A stretch of 64,000 nucleotides of DNA from Alicyclobacillus herbarius DSM 13609 (GCF_000430585.1 NZ_AUMH01000007.1:1-64000); one strand, 5' to 3'. Counted from the first letter of the stretch, positions 39,725 to 49,254 are shown. The notes: generated by a model not told the origin, from the sequence alone. Program-made: numbers and translations.

Positions 39725-40267
39725 TCATTCCAGCCAATACGGGCCTGTTGGTGCGGACGGCGGCCGCGGCGCAACCGAGTGTGGCCAGGCGGATGGGGGA
39801 TTTTGGTTTGGTTGAGGCGTTCCGGGTGTACCGGGACCAGGGTATAGCCACCTGGGGGCTTCGCCAGCTGGAAAGCGCTCAGGGGCAGTATAGCTGTCTG
39901 GTGCCCTCGCACCCGGTGCAGCGGAGGCTCGCGGCGGATGAGTTTCTGTCTCGGCGTCATCGGCATTGGCGATGGAGGCGGCCGACTGGCAGGCCCATTG
40001 CAGCATCGTGCGAAACAATGGATTCTCCATCAACAGGAGCAGCGGTTTGCCATCGACAACCCCGTTTTGGACCAGTCCGCTGCGCAAGGTTTCTGCCAGG
40101 GATAGAAGCAGGTTGAGATATTCCTGCGCGGATAAGCCGAGTCTGGCTGCCTCAGACTGCACGCGTTCCCATAATGGCTTGGGCACCCGCATGGACCGAT
40201 TGCGCTTGACGTGCCCGTGGCTCTGCGCTGACTTCGTTTGACTGCGCTTGCGGGCCTTGTTGGTCAC
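39725..40267 (-). CDS. RHH-like protein with proline-rich tail
   Basis: A 180-residue protein starting at GTG 40267 behind AAAGGTGGGG. A Lys/Arg-rich head (KARKRSQTKSAQSHGHVKRNRS) leads into a segment like a ribbon-helix-helix DNA-binding motif (MRVPKPLWERVQSEAARLGLSAQEYLNLLLSLAETL). The last 75 residues are rich in Pro, Ala and Gly. I know no named family with this make-up. It faces the GerC-like gene and precedes nothing on its strand, so it is probably monocistronic. Confidence 0.6.
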   Translation of the reverse strand: MTNKARKRSQTKSAQSHGHVKRNRSMRVPKPLWERVQSEAARLGLSAQEYLNLLLSLAETLRSGLVQNGVVDGKPLLLLMENPLFRTMLQWACQSAASIANADDAETETHPPRASAAPGARAPDSYTAPERFPAGEAPRWLYPGPGTPGTPQPNQNPPSAWPHSVAPRPPSAPTGPYWLE

Positions 40268-40398
40268 GGTTCCCCACCTTTCAGGTGTCACCCACACATG
40301 CTTGAGCCGGCAGGTCCGGTTTTGGTTGCGCGTCTCACCGACATAGAATGCACTTCGCTCGCAAAAAGGCTGGGCCCCGTGGAGCGGGGGCACGTCTC

Positions 40399-41169
40399 TT
40401 ACATGGTCAGGAGTCCCCCATTGGGACTGATGACCTGGCCGGTGAGGTAGGATGAATTGGGTAAAGCCAAAAAGCGCACGCAGTGCGCCACATCTTCGGG
40501 GCTTCCCATGCGACCCGCTGGGATTTCCGCGATGAGCTGGGCCCTGTCCTCCGTGGACAAGGAATGAGTCATATCCGTCGCGATAGCCCCGGGTGCCACA
40601 ACATTGACCGTGATGCCGGTCCGTCCCAGCTCCTTGGCCAAGGCCCGGGTCATGCTAATCAAGCCTCCCTTCGCAGCCGAATAGGCGACTTCACACGCTG
40701 CCCCGGACATTCCCCAAATGGAAGAAACGTTGATAATCCGCCCGTACCCCATCCGCAGCATATACGGAAGAACGGCCTTTGTGCAGAGAAACGCGCCGGT
40801 CAGATTCGTGTCTAGAAGACTCTGCCAGACTTCGAGCGGAGTATCTTGAAACAGACCGGTCCAGGCCAGACCCGCGTTGTTGACCAGAATCGACGGTTGC
40901 CCGAGATCCGTCGCGAAGGTTGTCAATCGTTCTACCTCGGCCGGACGGGATACGTCCGCTTGGACGGCGCGGGCTGCGCCCGCAAGCTGTTGGCATTTTG
41001 CCGCGACGGCTTCGGCCTGGTCTTTCGCTTGCCGGTAATTGACGACGACGTACGCGCCCCAGGCAGCTAGGGCCAGGCAAACGGATTCCCCGATTCCCCG
41101 ACTGCCGCCCGTCACAATCGCCACCTGGCCTCGCAGCGGCTGCGTGTTGTGTTCTTCGTTCATGGCCAC
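40399..41169 (-). CDS. ymfI: SDR oxidoreductase, likely EF-P 5-aminopentanone reductase
   Basis: Short-chain dehydrogenase of 256 residues. The cofactor motif is TGGSRGIG, then LVNNAGLAW, catalytic Ser in IINVSSIWG and Tyr/Lys in YSAAKGG. It resembles FabG, but the segment SSIWGMSGAACEVAYSAAKGG with Cys-Glu before the active Tyr follows YmfI, the enzyme that finishes 5-aminopentanol modification of elongation factor P in B. subtilis. YmfI and FabG are hard to separate by eye, so this is a preference. The start is GTG 41169 (AAGGTGGG upstream) or ATG 41163. Confidence 0.7.
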   Translation of the reverse strand: MAMNEEHNTQPLRGQVAIVTGGSRGIGESVCLALAAWGAYVVVNYRQAKDQAEAVAAKCQQLAGAARAVQADVSRPAEVERLTTFATDLGQPSILVNNAGLAWTGLFQDTPLEVWQSLLDTNLTGAFLCTKAVLPYMLRMGYGRIINVSSIWGMSGAACEVAYSAAKGGLISMTRALAKELGRTGITVNVVAPGAIATDMTHSLSTEDRAQLIAEIPAGRMGSPEDVAHCVRFLALPNSSYLTGQVISPNGGLLTM

Positions 41170-41413
41170 TTTTGCCCACCTTCTATGGTCTCTCTGGCGC
41201 CCATCAGAGCAAAACCGCGCTGAGATGCTTAGACATTCGTCAAATGACGCTGTTCATTGTATCATAGCAATTGAACCGTATTGAAAGCGCTTCCCCTGTT
41301 TGGTCTGCTGGTTTTGGCCTGGATGGATTTTGGCTTCGTTCCTTGTACACGCGTCCTGCGCACGGCTGATGCATCCAGCTCGAAAGTGCGCATCCGGAAA
41401 GGGGATGTTCGCG

Positions 41414-42745
41414 TTGATACGCAAACTGCTCGTGGCCAATCGCGGCGAAATTGCCTGCCGCATTCAACGGACCTGCCAAAGGCTCGGAATTGAGACGGTC
41501 GCAGTCTACTCGGACGCCGATACGGACGCCCTTCACGTTCAGGAGGCGGACGAACGGGTCCACATTGGCCCACCGCCGGTCGCGCAGAGCTACCTGCAGA
41601 TGGACGTCATCGTAGACGCAGCATTACAGACAGGCGCGGACGCTATCCATCCGGGGTACGGGCTGCTCAGTGAAAACGCCGCTTTTGCCGCCTTGTGCCA
41701 GGCAAAGGGATTGACCTTCATCGGTCCGTCCCCAGACGCCATTGCCCAGATGGGAAGCAAGGTCCGGTCTCGCGAAGTGGCGGCCCGAGCTGGGGTGCCC
41801 ACGATTCCGGGGTCCAAGGGCGCCATTGCGAACGTGGAGGAGGCCTGTCGGACGGCCGCGTCCTTCGGCTATCCGGTGATGCTGAAAGCTTCGTTTGGGG
41901 GCGGTGGCATTGGCATGCAGCTTGTCGCCGACGAAGTTGAACTCCGGCAGGCCTTCCAAAAGAATGAGGCACGAGCGCGGGCGTACTTTGGCAATGGGGA
42001 ACTGTTTTTGGAAAAACGCATCCCGGCCCCGCACCACGTGGAAATCCAAGTCTTGTTTGATCAGGCGGGGAACGCGGTGTACCTGTGGGAACGCGAGTGT
42101 TCTATCCAGCGACGACATCAGAAGGTGGTCGAAGAGGCGCTATCCCCATTCGTCGATGAACCCTTGCGCGAGCGCATGGGGGCGGCAGCGCTGGCGATAG
42201 GCCGCGCCATTGGCTATACGGGGGTGGGGACCGTGGAGTTTTTGGTGGACGCTCGGCGACGGTTCTACTTTCTGGAGATGAATACCCGCCTGCAGGTGGA
42301 GCATCCGGTGACCGAGATGGTCACCGGCACGGACCTGGTGGCGCTCCAGATTGCCGTTGCCCAAGGGGAACGACTTCCGTTTACCCAAGCAGAGGTCCCC
42401 CGATTCGGCCATGCCATTGAGTGTCGGATTTACGCCGAGGATCCGGTCAAGATGATACCCTCGCCAGGCCGGATTCGGGAGTTTCAACCACCGACAGGGC
42501 CGGGGGTGCGCAACGATGTCGGTGTTCGAGCCGGCAGCTCTGTACCTCCATTTTACGACGCCATGATCGGCAAGCTGATTGTGCACGGGCGAGATCGTAG
42601 GCAGGCTGTGGAACGCATGAAACAAGCTCTCACCGCGTATCACATCACCGGAATTCAGACGAACCTACCCTTGTTGCAAAAAATTGTTGCATCACCCGCG
42701 TTTCGGAAAGGCAATACGACGACCGACTTCCTCGCACAGCTCTGA
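41414..42745 (+). CDS. accC: Biotin carboxylase subunit of an acyl-CoA carboxylase
   Basis: A 443-residue ATP-grasp enzyme that carboxylates biotin. IRKLLVANRGEIACRI opens the biotin carboxylase N domain; the ATP-grasp loop is KASFGGGGIGMQ; then HHVEIQVLFD, ECSIQRRHQKVVEEA, FLEMNTRLQVEHPVTEMVTG and the C domain GHAIECRIYAEDP. TTG 41414 is chosen because GGAAAGGGG ends nine bases upstream and gives the family N-terminus; ATG 41405 overlaps that site. It heads an operon with a biotin carrier, an HMG-CoA lyase/hydratase fusion and a carboxyltransferase, so the likely complex is methylcrotonyl-CoA carboxylase in leucine breakdown. Confidence 0.9.
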   Translation: MIRKLLVANRGEIACRIQRTCQRLGIETVAVYSDADTDALHVQEADERVHIGPPPVAQSYLQMDVIVDAALQTGADAIHPGYGLLSENAAFAALCQAKGLTFIGPSPDAIAQMGSKVRSREVAARAGVPTIPGSKGAIANVEEACRTAASFGYPVMLKASFGGGGIGMQLVADEVELRQAFQKNEARARAYFGNGELFLEKRIPAPHHVEIQVLFDQAGNAVYLWERECSIQRRHQKVVEEALSPFVDEPLRERMGAAALAIGRAIGYTGVGTVEFLVDARRRFYFLEMNTRLQVEHPVTEMVTGTDLVALQIAVAQGERLPFTQAEVPRFGHAIECRIYAEDPVKMIPSPGRIREFQPPTGPGVRNDVGVRAGSSVPPFYDAMIGKLIVHGRDRRQAVERMKQALTAYHITGIQTNLPLLQKIVASPAFRKGNTTTDFLAQL

Positions 42746-42831
42746 CGGATTTTGGAATGGGTGCGAGGTTGCCGGCAAACGGGTGTACGGCGGCCTGGCG
42801 TTCACGAAACTGTTGGCAGGAGGGCGAGAAT

Positions 42832-43047
42832 ATGACCAACGTGGTTGCACCGATGGCAGGCACGGTATTAAACGTACTCGTTCAGACTGGGGACCGGGTG
42901 GCCCAAGGTTCGGACGTGGTCGTGCTTGAGTCGATGAAGATGGAGATCCCGGTTCCGGTCGATGTGTCGGGGACGGTGCAAACCATTCGCGTTGCACCGG
43001 GTGACTTTGTCAACGAGGGGGACACATTGCTGGAACTTTCCGACTGA
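42832..43047 (+). CDS. Biotin carrier protein
   Basis: A 71-residue biotinyl domain with the lysine in ESMKMEIPV, flanked by VVAPMAGTVLNVLVQTGDRV and VAPGDFVNEGDTLLEL. It is the stand-alone carrier (YngHB-like) that moves carboxybiotin between the carboxylase and the carboxyltransferase. The ATG 42832 has AGGAGGGCG upstream. The gap of 86 bases to the carboxylase gene carries no other frame. Confidence 0.95.
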   Translation: MTNVVAPMAGTVLNVLVQTGDRVAQGSDVVVLESMKMEIPVPVDVSGTVQTIRVAPGDFVNEGDTLLELSD

Positions 43048-43065
43048 TTTTCGGGAGGGGTGCGT

Positions 43066-44835
43066 ATGGGTTTGCCAAGCCACGTCGTCATCCAAGAGGT
43101 CGGGCCCAGGGACGGATTGCAGCATGAGCCAGGGTTTGTCCAAACCCAGACAAAGGTGGAGCTGGTGCAGCGATTGGTCGACGCGGGGTGCCGGCGTATT
43201 GAGGTCAGTTCGTTCGTGCATCCGCGCTGGATTCCGGCATTGGCCGACGCGGACGAAGTCTTTGCCAGTCTGTGTCGCGTGTCGGGGGTGGAGTATAGTG
43301 CGTTGGTCCCCAACCTGAAGGGACTCGAGCGGGCGCTGGCGGCCCGTGTGGACGCGGTGAGCGTGTTCATGTCGGCCAGTGAGACGCACAATCGGAAAAA
43401 CATTAACAAATCGATTGCGGAGACATTTCCGGTCTTGCAGCCGGTTATCCGCCAGGCCAAAGCGGCGGGTTTGCGGGTGCGCGGATACGTTTCCACCGCG
43501 TTTGGTTGTCCGTATGAGGGCCCCGTACCGGTGGACCAGGTTATACGGGTGAGTCAACACTTGCTGGAAATGGGGGTGGACGAACTCTCCATTGGAGACA
43601 CGATTGGCGTCGCGGTTCCCACACAGGTGGAGCACCTGTTGAGTGCATTGGCTCCGCACATTCCACTCTCCCGCGTGGCGCTGCACTTTCACGACACCCG
43701 CGGTACCGCTTTAGCGAACATTTATGCGGCCTTAGAGATGGGGGTCAGCACGTTCGACGCATCTATCGGGGGATTGGGGGGGTGTCCGTATGCGCCGGGG
43801 GCGACGGGCAACGTCGCCACCGAAGACGTTCTCTACATGCTGGAAGGGATGGGCGTTGCAACCGAGATCGACACCAACCGGTTGATGGAGGTTAGCGAGT
43901 GGCTGGAATCTGAACTCGGACGTCCCCTGGACAGCCATGCCAGCCGCGTGGCTCGATCCGCCCCGATGATGCGTTCTGCTTCGGAATCGCCGCACGCCTC
44001 AGGACAAGCAAAAGGGAAGGAAAAGCAAGCGTCCGTCGACTTGCAATCCTCGTCCGCGGAGTCTCTCTTGCTGCGGCAGGAGTTAGATGATGGACAGATT
44101 GTGGTATTAACCTTAAACCGTCCCAGGCAACGCAATGCCCTTTCGCAATCCCTGTTGGCACGGTTGGAAGAGGAGCTGCAGTGTCCAAAGACCCTACGGG
44201 CGCGGGTCCTAATTTTTACTGGGAATGGGAGTGCTTTTTGTGCCGGTGCGGATTTGAAGGAACGTAGAACGATGGACGACCAGGCGGTATTACGGGCTGT
44301 GGCGCGGATTCGAGGGTTCGTGGCGACGGTGGCTCGGTTGCCGATGCCTGTAATTACCGCCATTCACGGCGCGGCCCTTGGCGGTGGTTTGGAGCTGGCG
44401 TTGGCTGCCGACATTCGCCTTTGTACCGAGGACGCGGTGTTCGGGCTGCCCGAAACGACGCTGGCCATCATCCCGGGCGCGGGCGGCACACAACGGCTCC
44501 CACGGCTCATCGGCCCCGCTCGCGCTAAGGAACTGATTTATACGGGCCGGCGGATCGATGGAAAAATGGCGTTGTCCATTGGCTTGGTCAATCAGGTTGT
44601 CGATTCCTCTGCACTGATGTCCACCGCCGTGGCACTGGCACGCGATATCGCGCAGAGCGGTCCACTCGCGGTCCGACAGGCGAAATTCGCCATCGACCAG
44701 GGGCTAACCCTTGACATTCCGGCGGGTCTGCGCGTTGAGGCGAACGCCTACGCACAGTTGATTCCCACCACGGACCGACGAGAAGGCCTGGCTGCGTTTG
44801 CTGAGCATCGACCCCCGCGTTACCAAGGGCGCTGA
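43066..44835 (+). CDS. HMG-CoA lyase fused to an enoyl-CoA hydratase
   Basis: One frame of 589 residues joins two enzymes. Residues 1-295 are HMG-CoA lyase: R15-D16 in EVGPRDGLQ, H207 and H209 in LHFHDTRG as metal ligands, and C240 in GLGGCPYAPGATGN. A polar Ser/Lys/Gln-rich linker (about 296-333) follows. Residues 334-589 are a crotonase with AFCAGADLKER as oxyanion loop, and Glu in PETTLAIIPGAGGTQ and ARAKELIYTG, as in methylglutaconyl-CoA hydratase. The two act in sequence in leucine degradation, and in B. subtilis they are separate (yngG, yngF). ATG 43066 has GGGAGGGG upstream. No frameshift or internal start is needed. Confidence 0.9.
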   Translation: MGLPSHVVIQEVGPRDGLQHEPGFVQTQTKVELVQRLVDAGCRRIEVSSFVHPRWIPALADADEVFASLCRVSGVEYSALVPNLKGLERALAARVDAVSVFMSASETHNRKNINKSIAETFPVLQPVIRQAKAAGLRVRGYVSTAFGCPYEGPVPVDQVIRVSQHLLEMGVDELSIGDTIGVAVPTQVEHLLSALAPHIPLSRVALHFHDTRGTALANIYAALEMGVSTFDASIGGLGGCPYAPGATGNVATEDVLYMLEGMGVATEIDTNRLMEVSEWLESELGRPLDSHASRVARSAPMMRSASESPHASGQAKGKEKQASVDLQSSSAESLLLRQELDDGQIVVLTLNRPRQRNALSQSLLARLEEELQCPKTLRARVLIFTGNGSAFCAGADLKERRTMDDQAVLRAVARIRGFVATVARLPMPVITAIHGAALGGGLELALAADIRLCTEDAVFGLPETTLAIIPGAGGTQRLPRLIGPARAKELIYTGRRIDGKMALSIGLVNQVVDSSALMSTAVALARDIAQSGPLAVRQAKFAIDQGLTLDIPAGLRVEANAYAQLIPTTDRREGLAAFAEHRPPRYQGR

Positions 44836-44853
44836 GGACGGGGAAAGCTGCGT

Positions 44854-44893
44854 GTCCGGAAAGGGTTATGTCTCGGCGGACCCCTTTCCGGAC
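44854..44893. repeat. Inverted repeat inside the carboxylase operon
   Basis: GTCCGGAAAGGG (44854-44865) and CCCTTTCCGGAC (44882-44893) are perfect 12-base arms. There is no T-tract after it. It lies between the fusion gene and the carboxyltransferase gene and may act as a processing or stability element in the operon mRNA. Confidence 0.6.
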
Positions 44894-44922
44894 CACCTCG
44901 AAAAGGGTTGGGAGGGATATAA

Positions 44923-46458
44923 GTGGCTGCACATCACAGCGACCCGAGCTACATGGAACGGGTCAGGCAGATCCGGGCTGGCGGCGCTTTGAAGTACCAC
45001 GAGAAGAATCGTGCAGCGGGCAAGTTGTTTGTACGCGAACGACTGCTCCGTTTGTTCGACGAGAATATGGAATTTGAGGATGGCTTGTTCGCCAACTGCA
45101 TGGCTGGCGATCTACCGGCCGACGGGGTGGTTACGGGAGTCGGGCGCATCCATGGCCGGTTTGTGGCGGTGATGGCCAATGACAGCACGGTCAAGGCTGG
45201 GAGCTGGGGGGCGCGGACGGTCGAAAAAATCTTACGCATCCAGGAGACGGCTGAGAAACTCCGCATTCCGCTCCTGTATTTGGTGGACTCGGCGGGCGCG
45301 CGGATTTTTGACCAGGTGGCGATGTTTCCGGGGCGGCGCGGCGCTGGACGGATCTTCTATAACGAGGTGCGTCTGTCCGGGGTGGTGCCACAGGTCTGCA
45401 TCCTTTTTGGCCCATCGGCGGCAGGCGGCGCCTACATCCCTGCGTTTTGCGATGTAGTCATTATGGTTGATAGAAACGCCAGCATGTACTTAGGGTCACC
45501 GCGCATGGCCGAAATGGTGATTGGCGAGAAAGTGAGTTTAGAGGACATGGGTGGAGCCCGGATGCATTGTACGGTCAGCGGGTGCGGGGACATCCTTGCG
45601 AAAGATGAGGAGGAGGCCATCGCGCTTGCGCGTAAGTACCTCTGCTACATGCCGGACAGCTGCGGGCAAGCCCTCTATTCAGAACCGGCGCGTCCCCCGC
45701 AGGACGTGGGTTCCTTAGCCGCGCTCATCCCTGTGAACCAAAATACGCCGTTTGACATGTACCGGTTGATTGACGGGATCATCGACGCGGACAGTTGGTT
45801 TGAAATCAAACGGCTGTTTGCCCCGGAAATCATCACCGGCTTTGCCCGTATCGGCGGGCATCCTGTCGGTGTGATAGCCAATCAGCCGCGCGTGAAGGGC
45901 GGGGTGTTGTTTGTCGATTCCGCGGACAAGGCGGCGCGGTTTATTTCCCTCTGCGACGCCTTTGGCATTCCCCTCTTGTTTTTGGCTGACGTTCCAGGGT
46001 TCATGATTGGCACAAAGGTGGAGCGGGCCGGGATGATTCGGCACGGGGCCAAACTGATTGCGGCGGTGTCTGAGGCCACCGTACCGAAACTGAGTATCAT
46101 CGTCCGTAAGGCGTACGGTGCGGGTCTGTACGCGATGGCAGGGCCAGCCTTTGAACCGGACGTCTGTTTGGCGTTTCCAAGCGCGCAGATTGCCGTCATG
46201 GGGCCGGAGGCCGCGGTGAACGCGGTGTATCACAATCGCATTGTCCAGTTACCTGAGACGGAACGGGCCAGCTTTATAGCCGAGAAACGAGAGGAGTATC
46301 AACGCGATATCGACATCTATCGACTGGCCTCCGAAATGGTGATTGACGGCGTCATTGAACCGGACGCGGCGCGGGAGGAACTGATTCGCCGTTTGCAGGC
46401 TTACGAAAGCAAGCGCGTGGATGGTGTGCGGAAAAAACACGCGGTTTATCCCGTATAA
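44923..46458 (+). CDS. Acyl-CoA carboxylase carboxyltransferase (MCC beta-like)
   Basis: A 511-residue carboxyltransferase holding both N and C halves, as in methylcrotonyl- and propionyl-CoA carboxylase beta chains. Landmarks: RQIRAGGALKYHEKNRAAGKLFVRERL at the start, the CoA-binding loop LVDSAGARIFDQ, GPSAAGGAYIPAFCD, and in the C half LFLADVPGFMIGTKVERAGMIRHGAKL and KAYGAGLYAMAGP. The DSAGA...P-x-R-x-x-A-G-R-I-F-Y-N order is like MCC-type proteins. The start is GTG 44923 after GGGAGGGAT. It closes the operon, whose order is carboxylase, carrier, lyase-hydratase, transferase. Confidence 0.9.
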   Translation: MAAHHSDPSYMERVRQIRAGGALKYHEKNRAAGKLFVRERLLRLFDENMEFEDGLFANCMAGDLPADGVVTGVGRIHGRFVAVMANDSTVKAGSWGARTVEKILRIQETAEKLRIPLLYLVDSAGARIFDQVAMFPGRRGAGRIFYNEVRLSGVVPQVCILFGPSAAGGAYIPAFCDVVIMVDRNASMYLGSPRMAEMVIGEKVSLEDMGGARMHCTVSGCGDILAKDEEEAIALARKYLCYMPDSCGQALYSEPARPPQDVGSLAALIPVNQNTPFDMYRLIDGIIDADSWFEIKRLFAPEIITGFARIGGHPVGVIANQPRVKGGVLFVDSADKAARFISLCDAFGIPLLFLADVPGFMIGTKVERAGMIRHGAKLIAAVSEATVPKLSIIVRKAYGAGLYAMAGPAFEPDVCLAFPSAQIAVMGPEAAVNAVYHNRIVQLPETERASFIAEKREEYQRDIDIYRLASEMVIDGVIEPDAAREELIRRLQAYESKRVDGVRKKHAVYPV

Positions 46459-46478
46459 AAGGTCGCCCTGGACCGCGG

Positions 46479-47333
46479 TCAAGCCCTGGGCTGGCGCAGG
46501 CGCAGCAGCAGAGCCTTGCCGGCAACGACCGCGGTTGCAATCACCAGGGAGCTGGTTATCCATTGTCCCAGGGAGAAATACACTGGCAACGGGTTCCCGG
46601 CGAGGACAATGGTGTCGACAAAGGACCTGGGTAGTGCGGGATGGACTTCAGGTCTATGCAACAGCGGCAAGACGCGTTTTAATATGGTTACGGTCACCTG
46701 ATTGATGCCTTGCCCAATGGCGTCTGCGATCAAGAACCACAGGAAAAACGGGCCCGATATCAAGGCGGAGACAGGTGAGAGCCAGAGAATCAGAGCGTCC
46801 ATCAGCAGCACCGCCGCAAGCCAGTACCAAGCAATACGAAACCTGCTCGCCAATGTCCGATAGAATCGAGACAGCAACCAAATCGCGAAAACCGGTCCGG
46901 TGGCGACGATGAACCCCCAAAACCAGGTTCGCCTGGATACTCGCGGTGTGTGGGGCGGGCTCTGTGGGGTCAAAGGGTCCCGGTCCGATCCCGCTTGACC
47001 CTGTGTCCCATCGGGCTCGGTCCATGCCTCTTCATCCCGCTCGGGGTCCTCGCTCATCCGCAGTTTATTTCCGATTCCGGTGTCGCGTCTCCATCCGGGC
47101 GGAGTTTGTTCATTGACCCGGTTGGTTCCTAGGTCTCGACCGCGTGGTCCAGGCCGCCGCAGGACCGGGTGTGTCGTCATGAGCTGTCGGAATTCCGCTT
47201 CACTGATCTTGGTGTTCAGAATTTCGGGATCCAGGTCCAATACATATACGCAAAATTCAAGTTCCCATTCGTGAACCGATTTCCGATTGGAAATCGGTTG
47301 GGTAAAGTCGCGCTTCACCCAGGACGGATTCAT
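46479..47333 (-). CDS. Membrane protein of unknown function
   Basis: A 284-residue protein. The first 150 residues are soluble (KRDFTQPISNRKSVHEWELEFCVYVLDLDPEILNTKISEAEFRQL) with a charged, proline-rich stretch. The rest has about five membrane helices (FWGFIVATGPVFAIWLL, WYWLAAVLLMDALILWL, ISGPFFLWFLIADAIG, TIVLAGNPLPVYFSLG, SLVIATAVVAGKALLL). The family is not recognised. ATG 47333 is the best start; the frame stays open to 47729, but that part has odd composition and no ribosome site. Confidence 0.6.
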   Translation of the reverse strand: MNPSWVKRDFTQPISNRKSVHEWELEFCVYVLDLDPEILNTKISEAEFRQLMTTHPVLRRPGPRGRDLGTNRVNEQTPPGWRRDTGIGNKLRMSEDPERDEEAWTEPDGTQGQAGSDRDPLTPQSPPHTPRVSRRTWFWGFIVATGPVFAIWLLSRFYRTLASRFRIAWYWLAAVLLMDALILWLSPVSALISGPFFLWFLIADAIGQGINQVTVTILKRVLPLLHRPEVHPALPRSFVDTIVLAGNPLPVYFSLGQWITSSLVIATAVVAGKALLLRLRQPRA

Positions 47334-47547
47334 CTTCGTTTCCAGCCTCCACGTTTCGCCATGCTGCACATAGTATAGCGTATCTGGGCTTAGACCGGGA
47401 TGACGGTTTGTTGATGCCGAAAGGAAGCCTTGTGCTTCTGCGTGCTGCCCACACTGCGGCTTTACTTCTGAAAGTACAGTCGATATGATAGTGTGACGAA
47501 TGGCAACATGAATTTTGATTGCGGCCAAAGGAGCGATACACACGGAT

Positions 47548-49200
47548 ATGAAATGGATTCGGCGAACGGCTGCCAGCGGCAATCCGCTGACAGACCTGCA
47601 CCTCTCGTCGTTTGCGATGGTATCGCACCTGTATGACGGGCAAGATCCAACACGGCTTGATACATATCGCGAGCGCGCGCGGCAGATTTGTTTGCGCTTT
47701 TCGCGTACGCAGCGGGAAGCTTTAGTCAATACCTTACGAGATTATCACAAGGGATTGGGAGCCTCGCAAGCCACCTTCGCGCAGTTTCAGCGGCTATTGG
47801 ACCCAAAGGCGGTCACGGTGGTTACGGGTCAACAGGCGGGGTTGTTCGGCGGTCCGATGTTCTCGTTGTATAAGGCCCTAAGTGCCGTCGGGGTGGCCCA
47901 GAGGCTGGAGTCGGAACTGCGATGTCCGGTCATTCCGGTGTTTTGGGTGGCTTCCGAAGACCACGACTGGGCAGAAGTGGACCACGCGTATATCCTCGAC
48001 GGATCCGATGAAATTCGCAAGGTGCAGCTGCGTCAGAAGGTGCCTCCGCATCAAATGGTGTATCATCAGCCGTTGTCCCGAGAATCGGTGGATGAGGTGC
48101 TGGCTACGGTGCACCGGCTTTTGGCCGGAGAACCTTACACCGTCGAGACTTTGCAGGAGATGCGCGCTCTGTTTGAACCTGGGATGTCGTTGGCCACATG
48201 GTTTGCCCGCTTGATGGTGCACTTGACGTCTCAGCATGGTCTCGTTTTATTGGATCCTTGTCTGCCGGGACTGCGCGAACTGGCCAAACCCGTCTGGGAA
48301 CAGGCGCTGCAAGGGCATCGGGAGGTTCAGTCGTCTCTGGATGCGGCCTACGCGGACGTGACGGACCTGGGAGTTACGCCGGCGGTCGTCCGGGATCGGA
48401 CCAACACGACCCTGTTTTATGTGCAAGATGGGAAGCGTTATGTGTTGGAACAGACGGATGAAGCGGGAATCTTACAGGTTCGCGGTCTTGGCCTGCGCAA
48501 ACCTGTTTCCGAATGGTTGGCCTTGGCCCAGGCGGACCCGACGCGCTTTAGCAGCAACGTGTTGCTGCGACCGGTCGTGCAGGATACCATCCTACCCACC
48601 TTGGTCTACATCGGCGGGGCGGCGGAGATTGCGTATCACGCGTTAGCCCGGGGAACGTTTCGAGCGCATGGGCGTTCGTTACCCCCACTGCTGTTGCGGC
48701 AGCGGATGACCCTCTATCCAGCGAGTGTCCTGCGGCACATTGAGCACTGGGAAATTCCACGGGAGCGGCTTTATGAACCGACGAATCTGGTGGAGAACGC
48801 GCTGGGACGGATGGGGCTGTCCGACCTCGAGGCGTCACTCAAGACTTTACAGGAAGAAAGTGAACGACGCTGGGCATCCTGGGCGGAGAAGTTCGGCTAT
48901 ATGGGGGCACAGCTCCGCGATATGGCTCGGGCTCAAGCCGAGCGGGAGTGGAAAGAAGTGCACCGGTTTGGCGCCAAGGCCAGGCGGTTGTTCGAAGCGC
49001 GCCACGATGTGCAGGTACGCCAGCTGCGCCATATCGAGCGTTGGCTTTGGACCGATGGTCATCCACAGGAACGGCGGCTGTGCCTGATGAACTTCGCCTG
49101 TCGACAGGGCGATGCACTGCTGCGCGAGTTGCCTCTCTGGGGAGATTATGATCAACCAGGGACACTGTTTGAGGTGGACGTTCTGGAATCCTCCCGGTAG
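47548..49200 (+). CDS. bshC: Bacillithiol biosynthesis cysteine-adding enzyme BshC
   Basis: A 550-residue enzyme that joins cysteine to GlcN-malate, the last step of bacillithiol synthesis. It contains the family blocks VTVVTGQQAGLFGGPMFSLYKALSAV, PVIPVFWVASEDHDWAEVDHAY and PTLVYIGGAAEIAYHA. The long C-terminal coiled coil (ERRWASWAEKFGYMGAQLRDMARAQ) is also typical. ATG 47548 is at a rather long distance (14 bases) from AAAGGAG. In Firmicutes bshC commonly lies just before mraZ, as here; a terminator separates the two transcripts. Confidence 0.95.
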   Translation: MKWIRRTAASGNPLTDLHLSSFAMVSHLYDGQDPTRLDTYRERARQICLRFSRTQREALVNTLRDYHKGLGASQATFAQFQRLLDPKAVTVVTGQQAGLFGGPMFSLYKALSAVGVAQRLESELRCPVIPVFWVASEDHDWAEVDHAYILDGSDEIRKVQLRQKVPPHQMVYHQPLSRESVDEVLATVHRLLAGEPYTVETLQEMRALFEPGMSLATWFARLMVHLTSQHGLVLLDPCLPGLRELAKPVWEQALQGHREVQSSLDAAYADVTDLGVTPAVVRDRTNTTLFYVQDGKRYVLEQTDEAGILQVRGLGLRKPVSEWLALAQADPTRFSSNVLLRPVVQDTILPTLVYIGGAAEIAYHALARGTFRAHGRSLPPLLLRQRMTLYPASVLRHIEHWEIPRERLYEPTNLVENALGRMGLSDLEASLKTLQEESERRWASWAEKFGYMGAQLRDMARAQAEREWKEVHRFGAKARRLFEARHDVQVRQLRHIERWLWTDGHPQERRLCLMNFACRQGDALLRELPLWGDYDQPGTLFEVDVLESSR

Positions 49201-49254
49201 GACGGTCCGGATTTGAGGTTTGTCACATACCGGTTTTAACCCACAAACGTTGCG

